From positions 1 through 64,000 of the forward strand of contig JAEUTG010000058.1 of the NCBI GenBank assembly GCA_016788045.1: 64,000 nt of DNA, written 5' to 3'. The position numbers were made by a program, and so were the translations under genes. The notes under the pieces were generated by a model, which did no database searches, was not told the origin of the DNA, and saw nothing but the letters and a program-made list of their open reading frames with translations. Shown piece by piece: positions 9,301 to 17,200 of this stretch (its first letter is position 1; the number at the start of each line of letters is the position of its first letter). This stretch comes from Bacteroidales bacterium (GTDB lineage: Bacteria; Bacteroidota; Bacteroidia; Bacteroidales; Lentimicrobiaceae).

Positions 9301-9566
9301 CGGAGGTAAAACCATTCTTTTCAGAGGATTGCGAAGTGATTACCGAAAAGGAAATACTGACACCGGAAGGCAAAAATCTTCGTCCCGACAGGGTAGTGGT
9401 CCATAAAACACATACCGATGTGATTGATTTTAAAACAGGATTGCCGTCGGAAACCCACCAGATACAGGTATTGCAATACGCCTCGGTATTGTCAGGAATG
9501 GGCTACCCGGATGTAAGGGCGTGGCTTTTGTATCTGGAAGATGCGCCTCAGGTGGTCCGTGTCTGA
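6396..9566 (+). CDS. UvrD-type helicase with C-terminal nuclease, AddA/RecB-like
   Basis: A 1056-residue SF1A helicase-nuclease expected to process DNA double-strand ends for recombination. Residues 9-16 are the Walker A box SSAGSGKT, followed by motif Ia AITFTNKAA. Motif II is LIDEFQDTS (about 395), motif III includes VGDGKQAIYRFR, and motif VI is YVAFTRASERLYIL (about 820). The C-terminal 200 residues show a RecB/AddA-type PD-(D/E)XK nuclease: RPDR and VIDFKTG with the QVLQYA motif just after. Typical AddA is about 1100-1250 residues, so this is a slightly compact member. The usual partner, AddB, is not adjacent on either side, so it may be encoded elsewhere. The gene has its own strong promoter and is followed by the selenium genes 79 nt downstream. 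Confidence 0.9.
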   Translation: MNNFQVYKSSAGSGKTYTLISVYLGIVLREPASFRNILAITFTNKAANEIKSRIISNLKIISADNPAEIPVKFNHMVESLKTATGLETDELRKRAATALSLILHSYGDFAVSTIDSFMHRIIRAFSFDLKLSMSFDVEMDKQMLQSEAVGSLLSDVGRNEYVTGILVKFVQERAEADENWQIDNDLIKFSNNLFDEDAFGLLPRLSSFDAEKLDGVNSKLNRLITAFESELKLLAGKALALIHENGLQPEWFSQGNRGIYGFFSKIAGGDTEAAFSPNSYVEKTITGGDWLSARGKKEAGTALLPALQDDLSAFFNQIRNLAEEKGSKVLIYNNIRSNLYPLAVLGELNQRLQVVKKERNVISIAEFNRIIAGIVSNEPVPFIYERTGEKFRHYLIDEFQDTSVLQWHNLLPLLENSLSHDYRNMIVGDGKQAIYRFRNGEVEQFVKLPDVNNPDNNPLIGQRAQVLRREYQEQQLDTNFRSGTKVVEFNNRFFDFASGIFVPEFEDVYRGGSQKSAARNSGGFVSVEFLSDENRTDAEINCERVLQIIHDVIGAGYQHNDITVLCRSNSNASEIAGFLNSNDVGVVSSESLLLSKSPEVNFLINLLKVIADADNGIARIAVVNYLLRLQQDSSAETHRIFSEVSSAEGFFSFLADSGFGFTLRDFRGLSLYDTVEELIRVFDLQKKSPVYLQFFLDEVLKVTSGPGASPAAFLEYWEQQRQRISVVLPQSPDAVQIMTIHKSKGLEFPVVIYAFADDDASRLTKKTAWVELDDPDLPELGPVMLRLDKKLEKTKFAGLYLRESSKSRLDLLNLIYVAFTRASERLYILAGKLPESSGAEPKSVTALLAAYLHSMGLYQTEKTVYIFGDPATNKVPAPAVVHSDESGPLFHSADWRSRLIFAARAPGTWQADAPERSQARGNLLHQALSFVDYPERIPWAVNKLIQHGLIETSEADEIAALLGTIVNHPEVKPFFSEDCEVITEKEILTPEGKNLRPDRVVVHKTHTDVIDFKTGLPSETHQIQVLQYASVLSGMGYPDVRAWLLYLEDAPQVVRV

Positions 9567-9632
9567 TGCGCAGGTTGATTCAGTGATTTTTCTGATTCGG
9601 GTTCTTTCCCTGATCAAATCGGAATTTTAGGG

Positions 9633-9640
9633 TAATTTTG
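9633..9640 (+). promoter_or_regulatory. -7 element immediately before selU
   Basis: TAATTTTG ends 4 nt before the selU ATG at 9645. Transcription would start at or within a few bases of the start codon, implying a leaderless or nearly leaderless mRNA. Confidence 0.5.
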
Positions 9641-9644
9641 CTGT

Positions 9645-10739
9645 ATGATCATACCGCTTGAACCGCAGGATTTATTCAGGATAAAAAGCAGTCACCTGCT
9701 GGTTGATGTTCGCTCTCCGGCTGAGTATGCGCAGGGGCACATCCCTGGAGCAGTGTCCATTCCATTGTTTTCGGATGATGAAAGGGCTGAGGTAGGTACA
9801 AGATATCATCAGGCGGGAAAAGAAGCCGCACTGCTCGTCGGGCTGGATCTTGTGGGGAATAAAATGTCCGGTTTTCTGAAAAAGCTGAATGCTCTCAACC
9901 GTGGCAGCATAAAATCCGTGGCTGTTTATTGCTGGAGAGGGGGCATGCGCAGTGCTTCCATGGCCTGGCTTTTTGAGCTGGGAGGCTACAGGGTACACCT
10001 GCTTCAGGGAGGGTACAAAGCCTACAGATCTTACATCAGAAGAGAAGCCGGAAAAGGGCTTCAGATGCTGGTAATCGGTGGAATGACAGGCTCTGGAAAG
10101 ACAGAAGTGCTGAGGCAACTGAAGGAATACGGTGAACAGACCCTCGATCTGGAGTCACTCGCCTGCAATAAGGGCTCCGTTTTTGGTTACCTGGGGCAGG
10201 CACCTCAGCCTGGCAACGAGCAGTTTGAGAATGATCTGTTTGATGAACTTGCCGGCTTTGATCCCCTGAGGCCTGTATGGATGGAAGATGAAAGCCGCTC
10301 CATCGGTGCCATAGGCCTGCCTTCAGAGTTTTACCTGAGAATGAAAAGTAGTCCCCTGATATTGCTGAAGGTCCCCGAAGCGATAAGGGTGGAAAGGCTT
10401 GAGCTGGAATATGCCGGTTTTGAAAAACAGGAACTGATTGCTGCACTGAAGAAGCTGTTACAGCCTCTGGGCGGGTTGAATTTCCGGGAGGCAGTGAATC
10501 ATATTGAAGCCGGGAACTTCGGGCAAGCCATCCGGATTGTTCTGGGATATTACGACAAGATGTACCTGAAGGCCCTGTTGAAAACAACAGACCGGCCCAT
10601 TGCTGAGGTAAATGCCGAAACAGGCGATGCAGCGCAGAATGCCGGACTGATTCTGAAGCTGGCCATGGAATCTTTTAAGAAGCAAAGCCTGTCACAGAAT
10701 TATTTCCCGGCCTCAGAAAATACAGCCACAAACCATTAA
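9645..10739 (+). CDS. selU: tRNA 2-selenouridine synthase
   Basis: Also called MnmH or YbbB. It replaces sulfur by selenium at the wobble 2-thiouridine of Lys, Glu and Gln tRNAs, using selenophosphate, through a geranylated intermediate. At 364 residues it has the family length. The N-terminal rhodanese domain (about 10-130) has the active cysteine C96 in YCWRGGMRS. The P-loop domain starts with GGMTGSGKT (about 145-153). The gene directly precedes a fused selenocysteine-lyase-like/SelD gene (16 nt gap), which would make its selenophosphate substrate. No selA, selB or selC is present in the window, consistent with selenium being used for tRNA rather than for selenoproteins, though this cannot be excluded genome-wide. 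A -7 element sits almost on the start codon. Confidence 0.96.
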   Translation: MIIPLEPQDLFRIKSSHLLVDVRSPAEYAQGHIPGAVSIPLFSDDERAEVGTRYHQAGKEAALLVGLDLVGNKMSGFLKKLNALNRGSIKSVAVYCWRGGMRSASMAWLFELGGYRVHLLQGGYKAYRSYIRREAGKGLQMLVIGGMTGSGKTEVLRQLKEYGEQTLDLESLACNKGSVFGYLGQAPQPGNEQFENDLFDELAGFDPLRPVWMEDESRSIGAIGLPSEFYLRMKSSPLILLKVPEAIRVERLELEYAGFEKQELIAALKKLLQPLGGLNFREAVNHIEAGNFGQAIRIVLGYYDKMYLKALLKTTDRPIAEVNAETGDAAQNAGLILKLAMESFKKQSLSQNYFPASENTATNH

Positions 10740-10755
10740 TGCACAATTAATTTTC

Positions 10756-12972
10756 ATGGAACAGATTTACCTTGACTACAATGCTACTACGCCGATAGAC
10801 CCAGAAGTTGCTGATGAAATGCGTCCGTTTCTGGATGATTATTTCGGAAATCCATCGAGCAGTCATGTGTTTGGAATTAAAAGCCGCCTGGCCGTGGAAA
10901 AGGCCCGGTCGCGGGTAGCCGGATTGCTCAACTGCATGCCTCAGGAACTGATTTTTACCAGTGGCGGCACTGAATCAAACAACATGGCCATTAAAGGGGC
11001 TGCCTATGCAATGAAAAGACATGGAAATCATATCATTATTTCTTCGGTTGAGCATCCGGCAGTTACTGAAGTCTCCCGTTTTCTGGAGGAGCAGGGTTTT
11101 GAAATCACGGTGGTGAAGGTTGACAAATATGGCATGGTTGATCCGGAAGATGTCCGCAAAGCCCTGAAACCGGAAACCATTCTGGTTTCAGTGATGCATG
11201 CCAACAACGAAGTAGGTACCATTCAACCGGTTGCAGCCATTGCAGATATCGCCCGCCGGCATGGAGCCCTCATGCACACCGATGCGGCACAGTCGCTCGG
11301 GAAAATCAAAGTGGATGTTAAAGAGCTGGATGTTGATCTTTTGTCGGTTGCCGGGCACAAGCTTTACGGGCCCAAAGGTATTGGGGTGTTGTTTATCAGA
11401 CATGGGGTGAAGATCGAGAAGCTGATGCATGGAGCCGACCATGAGCAGAACCTCCGGGCAGGAACCGAGAATGTGCTGGAGATTGTGGGGTTGGGTAAAG
11501 CCTGTGAGATCGCTGCCATCAATCTTGAAGAGAATATCCGGCATCTTCAGGAAATGAAAACCCGGCTTCAGAAGGGATTGTCAGGAGCTATCCGTGAACT
11601 GCGGTTTAACGGACATCCGAAGCATTCACTTCCGAATACCCTGAGTGTTGGATTCAGAAACCTGAATGCAGTAAGTCTGCTTCAGGCTATGGACGGGGTG
11701 GCAGCATCGGCAGGGGCTGCCTGCCATACAGGAACCAGCGGGGATTCAACAGTGCTCGGGGCCATGAAAGTACCTCCGGCCTATTCACAGGGGACCATCA
11801 GGTTTTCTACCGGAAGGTATACGACTGCTGATGAGGTCGACAAGGCTGTCGCCATTATTGCGGAGGCCGTCAGATCGCTTGGTCCGCTCAGTGATGATGC
11901 TCCCGGCATCAGAAATGAAGGTGGGGAAATCAGGTTGACCCATTTTACACATGGACTGGGTTGTGCCTGTAAAATGCGGCCGGCCGATCTGGAAACCGTT
12001 CTGGCTGGTTTGCCTGAATTTTTCAGCCCGGATGTACTGATCGGTACAGAAACCCGCGACGACGCCGCGGTCTACCGTCTCAGCGATACGATGGCCCTTG
12101 TTCAGACCGTCGATTTTTTCACCCCGGTGGTGGATGATCCTTACACTTTCGGTGCGATAGCTGCAGCCAATGCCTTGTCGGATATCTATGCGATGGGGGC
12201 AAAGCCCCTGTTTGCCCTCAACATTGCTGCATTTCCGGTTAACAGGCTCCCGCTGACGGTGCTCGAAGCAATCCTGAAAGGAGCGTCAGACAAGGCAGCA
12301 GAAGCCGGAATTCCTGTTCTGGGCGGACATTCCATTGAGGACAATGAGCCCAAGTTCGGGATGGTGGTCAGTGGCCTGGTGCATCCAAAGAAGATTCTGG
12401 CCAATAAAGGTGCCAGGCCCGGCGACCTGCTTATCCTGACCAAACCCCTGGGAACTGGTATTATAGCGACAGCGGCCAAGAGGGGAATTGCCGGGAAAGA
12501 TATTGTGGATCAGGCCATTGATTCGATGATGCAGCTGAATAAAACAGCTGCCGAAGCACTTGTCAGTTTTAACGTGAATGCCTGTACCGATGTGACCGGC
12601 TTCGGGCTGAGTGGCCACCTGCACGAAATGGCGTCAGCGTCCGGGGTTGATGTTGAAATCTGGTTTGACAAAATAGGCTTTTTCGAAGGGGTACAGGGCC
12701 TTGCTGCTGCTGGTGCTATCCCGGGCGGTACCATTGCCAATGCTGAGTTTGCTGCTGCATTTGCTGATTTCAGTGAACTCTCACAAACAGATATCTACCT
12801 GGCCTGCGATGCTCAGACATCCGGGGGGTTGCTCGTGAGTATTCCGGAGCCGGAAGCATTGCAGCTAATTGATGAACTAATGGATAGAGGTCTGCAAACA
12901 TCTGTGATTGGGAAAGTTAAAAGCAGAGGGGATGGCCAGCTTAAATTTCTGTACCGCGAAAGGGTTTGGTAA
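10756..12972 (+). CDS. selD: Fused selenocysteine lyase-like / selenophosphate synthetase
   Basis: A 738-residue two-enzyme fusion. Residues 1-375 are a class V aminotransferase-fold PLP enzyme: DYNATTP at the start, HTDAAQS, and the PLP lysine K202 in AGHKLYGPKG. The active cysteine is C323 in GAACHTGTSGD, which resembles selenocysteine lyase (human SCLY has GAACHSDHGD) more than the IscS/NifS loop. After a short linker, residues 393-738 are a full-length SelD (346 residues; E. coli 347) with C403 and K406 in GLGCACK, matching C17/K20. The active residue is Cys (codon TGT at 11962), not Sec. The N-part would release selenium from selenocysteine (or sulfur from cysteine) and the C-part would make selenophosphate for the SelU just upstream. 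A cysteine desulfurase activity is the main alternative for the N-part. Confidence 0.93.
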   Translation: MEQIYLDYNATTPIDPEVADEMRPFLDDYFGNPSSSHVFGIKSRLAVEKARSRVAGLLNCMPQELIFTSGGTESNNMAIKGAAYAMKRHGNHIIISSVEHPAVTEVSRFLEEQGFEITVVKVDKYGMVDPEDVRKALKPETILVSVMHANNEVGTIQPVAAIADIARRHGALMHTDAAQSLGKIKVDVKELDVDLLSVAGHKLYGPKGIGVLFIRHGVKIEKLMHGADHEQNLRAGTENVLEIVGLGKACEIAAINLEENIRHLQEMKTRLQKGLSGAIRELRFNGHPKHSLPNTLSVGFRNLNAVSLLQAMDGVAASAGAACHTGTSGDSTVLGAMKVPPAYSQGTIRFSTGRYTTADEVDKAVAIIAEAVRSLGPLSDDAPGIRNEGGEIRLTHFTHGLGCACKMRPADLETVLAGLPEFFSPDVLIGTETRDDAAVYRLSDTMALVQTVDFFTPVVDDPYTFGAIAAANALSDIYAMGAKPLFALNIAAFPVNRLPLTVLEAILKGASDKAAEAGIPVLGGHSIEDNEPKFGMVVSGLVHPKKILANKGARPGDLLILTKPLGTGIIATAAKRGIAGKDIVDQAIDSMMQLNKTAAEALVSFNVNACTDVTGFGLSGHLHEMASASGVDVEIWFDKIGFFEGVQGLAAAGAIPGGTIANAEFAAAFADFSELSQTDIYLACDAQTSGGLLVSIPEPEALQLIDELMDRGLQTSVIGKVKSRGDGQLKFLYRERVW

Positions 12973-13045
12973 TTCAGCCTATTCATTCTGCCATTGCTTT
13001 TCTTAACAGGTTTTTGCTTTGCGCCATTATTCATAGTTATCAGCG

Positions 13046-14227
13046 TTAGACCCTGAAAGTGAGCCTTACGGTTGCACCGTTCATTTCATTGTTGAAGATA
13101 CCGATCTGCCCTGAATGGGCATCCATAATCAGTTTGATCAGTGCTAGATTCAGTCCGGTATTGCGGTCGGTATGCCGCTCCCCGAGTCCGAAAATCCGGA
13201 AAGGTTTTTGAAGTGTCTCGGCGGTAAATCCTTTACCGGCGTCTATAAAATCAAGTATGGTGTGCTGGTCCTGAGAGGAAACCTTCACGATAACATCATT
13301 GAAAGCATTTGAATATTTTATAGAGTTATCAACAATCTGATCGAAGCATATCTGTAATAATTCAGCATCACCGGTAATGTGTTCAACCGGATGCTCCTTA
13401 ACGAGAATCAGTTTCATATTTTTCGTTATCATTTTTTCCTGATGAACCTGATTGGTAAGACCAAAAAGCTTGGCAATCTTGACATTCTCAACCCTGAGTC
13501 CGCGGCTCTTTGCCCTCAATTCTGTGATTAGCAGAGCCTGGTAGGAGAATCTTTCCAGTCTTTGGGCTGATATTTCCAGAAACTGAAGATACTCGAGCAA
13601 TTCGGGTGAACTGATTTCATTTTTGAGAACGCCAGCAAAGCCCAATACGCCATTGAGTGGTGTCCTTATTTCATGACTGATCATTCCTAGAAATTCGCGC
13701 TTGGCATTGTCCAGAACTTCAAGCTCTTTGAGTGCATTGTCCAGTGTCAGGTTTGCCTGTTCCAGATCATGGGTTCTTTCTTTAACTTTTTCTTCAAGAA
13801 TCTGGTTCTGGTTCTGAAGTTGCAGGTGAAGATATCTGGTTTCCAGCAGGTTGCTGATTCTAAGCCGGACTTCATAAAGGTCGAAAGGCTTTGAAAGGAA
13901 ATCTTTGGCACCATCAGCCAGGGCCTTGCGCTTAGCGGCAGGGGTGATATCAGCAGTAAGGACAAGAATAGGCAGGTAAGTGCCGGGTGGAATTTCGGCT
14001 TTCAGAAGATCCATTACCTCAAATCCATTCATGTGGGGCATCATCAGATCGAGCAAAATCAGATCTGGCTTAAAAGTTCTGAAGGTGCTCATTACCTGAC
14101 GGGGGTCGGTGGTGGAACGGAAATTTGCAAATCCTGAATCTTCCAGTAATCCTTCAAGGATCTGAATATTCGATTCCTTATCATCAACGATAAGTATATT
14201 AGAATCTTTAATGTTTGAACCAATCAT
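13046..14227 (-). CDS. Receiver-histidine kinase protein
   Basis: A 393-residue soluble protein with REC first and kinase second. REC spans about 9-130: ILIVDDKES at the N-terminus, the phosphoacceptor aspartate in LILLDLMMP (about D58), a conserved T in LTAD and K in LSKPFD. A coiled coil (about 130-175) leads to HisKA with the phospho-histidine in MISHEIRTPLNG and then an HATPase domain (N-box DNSIKYS, G1 DAGKGFT). The glycine-rich lid is poor, with GLNLAL instead of the usual GTGLGLAI, so ATP turnover could be reduced. It starts 24 nt after the stop of the giant PAS kinase, so it is likely its relay partner in one operon. No DNA-binding domain. Confidence 0.88.
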   Translation of the reverse strand: MIGSNIKDSNILIVDDKESNIQILEGLLEDSGFANFRSTTDPRQVMSTFRTFKPDLILLDLMMPHMNGFEVMDLLKAEIPPGTYLPILVLTADITPAAKRKALADGAKDFLSKPFDLYEVRLRISNLLETRYLHLQLQNQNQILEEKVKERTHDLEQANLTLDNALKELEVLDNAKREFLGMISHEIRTPLNGVLGFAGVLKNEISSPELLEYLQFLEISAQRLERFSYQALLITELRAKSRGLRVENVKIAKLFGLTNQVHQEKMITKNMKLILVKEHPVEHITGDAELLQICFDQIVDNSIKYSNAFNDVIVKVSSQDQHTILDFIDAGKGFTAETLQKPFRIFGLGERHTDRNTGLNLALIKLIMDAHSGQIGIFNNEMNGATVRLTFRV

Positions 14228-14251
14228 GATAATGAATTTCAGGTTTATGAA

Positions 14252-17200
14252 TCAATATATTTTTACATACTGATCGATGGTTTTCATGAACTGAAAAACA
14301 TCCAGGGGTTTGGTTATGTATGCCACAGCGCCTGCTTCCATCAGTTTTTCAATCTGCAGGGGCATGGCATCAGCACTGATGATAATTATCGGCAAGTTTT
14401 TGACCGAATCAATGTTCATCAGTTCCTTTAGCACATCGATACCCTGCATATCGGGCAGGTCAAGGTCAAGAAGTACCATCGCAGGTTTATGTTTCCTGAT
14501 CAGGTTCAGGGTTTGTTTTCCATACATTGAAGTTACGAGCCGGACATGTGGGCGGTGCTCCGTTAATATGGCTTCAACAAGTTCGATGTTTGACCGGTTG
14601 TCTTCAATATACAGAACTGTATTGTCCTGTGTTATTGCCGGTGCAGCAGTATCATGAGCTTCATGCTTCTGAATTTCGTTGCTGTCGGAAGGTTCGGCAA
14701 CCTGTAGTTCGATCCAGAAGGTTGTGCCTTCATTCAGGGTACTCTCAACGCCTACCTTTCCTCCCATGGCCTCGGTGAGTTTTTTTACTACCATCAGTCC
14801 CAGTCCGGTACCTTCGGTTTCTGTCTTGTCAGCCCCGATGCGCTCAAATGGCTGGAAAAGCTTGCCGATATCCTCTGGTTTTATTCCGTTACCTGTATCG
14901 GACACCGAAATTCTAACCTGTTTTCTTTCCTGCTCATTGCTTTGCTCCAGTGAGGTCGTAACAGTAATTTTGCCGCCTGTATTGTTGTATTTAACGGCAT
15001 TGTTGAGGAGGTTGATCATTACCTGTTTCAGCCTTAAACGGTCTGACAGCGCATACAAATCGTTTGCCGGTGTATCGGCGATACTTACTGTTATCTCTCT
15101 TTTTCCAGCTGCCACCTGAATGGTGTCAATCAATTCTTTCAGTATTGGCGCAAGTTGAAGTGGTTCCAGGGTAAGAGCCTGCCTTCCGGCTTCTATCCCG
15201 GAGATATCAAGAACCTCGTTGATCAGAGCGAGCAGGTGCTCGCCATTGTTGAGGATATGGCTGACCCCTTTCTGTTGTTTCGGACTCAGTGGCCCCATTT
15301 CCATTAGTTGCGCAAAGCCAAGTATTGAATTCATAGGGGTGCGGAGTTCATGACTCATACGGGAAAGGAATTCGCTTTTGGCCAGGTTTGCCTTTTCAGC
15401 CTCACTTTTTGCCTTGAGAATTTCAGCTTCCGCAAGTTTTCGCTCCGATATGTCCACCAGCATGGTTAACAGGCTCTTTTTCTCACCGATGGTTATCAGT
15501 TCACCGGAAAACAGCCCCGTAATTTCATTTCCAGATTTTGTTTTTATCCGCAGTTCTATATCTCTTACCGACGACTTGCGGACCAATAAATTGGTCAGCA
15601 CAGACTGCATTGCAGGATTCTCAAACAGATTGAGGTCAATGGCGTTTTTCCCGATAATTTCTTCTCTTTCAAATCCAAGTTTTAAGATAAAGGTGTCATT
15701 GACTTCCATAAATGTACCATCCGGAGCAGAAATAGCCATCATTGCGGAATTGGACTGAAAAGCCTTTGAGAATTTTTCTTCTGAAAGTTTTATTTTCGAA
15801 ATGTCTTTGCTTACTCCAAAAATTACAGGCTTTCCATCCCAGAAACCATGTTTTACCCTGGTTTCTACCGGTATATATTCGCCTGACCTTGTTACCAATG
15901 GTACCGGGCAGAAGTCTGCCATACCGGTAAGCATTTCACCAACGATCCTTCCGGCTTCATCTCTTCTGTTTTCAGGGTGAACCATCAATACGGTATTTCC
16001 TAAAAGTTCATCACTATTGTATCCCAGCCTTTTATTAACTGTATTGTTGATATGGATCATTTTGCCCTGGGAGTCAAGCACAAAAAGGAAGTCATCGATG
16101 GTATTGAAGAATGTTTCATAGTTCTGTCTCATTAAGGCGATGTAGCTTTCCTTGCGCTGATAGTTGATCAGCCCGGCCAGCATATTTCCCCAGACTTTCA
16201 GAATGTTGATTTCTGATTCTTTATATTCTTTACTGTTCAATACCGAGTCAAGCCCAACGAAGCCGATCAGGGTGTTGTCGAGTAAAAGCGGTATGATTAC
16301 CAAAGATTGAATGCCCTGTGGTTCCAGTATTTCGCGTTCTGTTTGCCATTCGTCAGTTAAATCTTTTACTGAAGGGATGAGGATGTTTTCCTGCTGTTTC
16401 AGGGTTTCCATCCATTTCGGGAAAATTTCGCAAGGGAGGTCTTTAAGCTTATCAATTTCACTGTTGATGCCTTCATTACACCATTCATAGGTGTTGGACA
16501 TGGTATCGCCCTCCGCATTCAATTCAAAAATGTAGGCCCTGTCGGCATTCAGGAAACTGCCGATTCTGCCGAGTGCCATATTGAGTGCGGGCTCAATTTC
16601 TGATGCCGGAATGCCGGTCAGTTGGAGCGATTGTTGTAAAAGCTCTCCTTCAAATTCTGAGGCACGCTTACGGTCGGTGATTTCCTGATGGGTGCCGGAC
16701 ATGAGCACCGGCTTCCCATCCTTGTCCCACATATGAACCCTTCCCTTGTCAAGCACCCAGATCCATTCACCATTTTTGTGTTTCATCCGGGTTTCGCACA
16801 TGTAATAATCTGTCTCCCCCCTGAAGTGCTTATCCAGTAATTCTCCTGATAGTTTTAAATCATCAGGATGAGCAAAGTTCATCCAGGTTTCAATGGTGGT
16901 AGGGGATATTTCCTCGAGTGTATATCCTATCATTTCAGCCCATTGCCTGTTAAAAGTGGTTTCAGAGGTCCGGATATTCCATTCCCAGGTTCCGGAGTTG
17001 GTGCCTTTGATTATGTCATCCAGCCTGCGCTTTTCGTCTGCCAGTTCCTGATAAAGTTTTTTTCTCTCTGTAATATCGATTTTTATGGCAATGAAACTGG
17101 AAATTTCGCCTTGTGAGTCAAGTACAGGTGTTATTGTTTCTTCTTCGAAGTAAAAGGAGCCATCTTTTCTCCGGTTTATCAGTTCCCCGCTCCATACTTT

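Noticed and set aside
11962..11964. Selenocysteine (TGA) codon at the SelD active site
   Set aside because: The codon is TGT (Cys) and no SECIS-like element is needed or seen.
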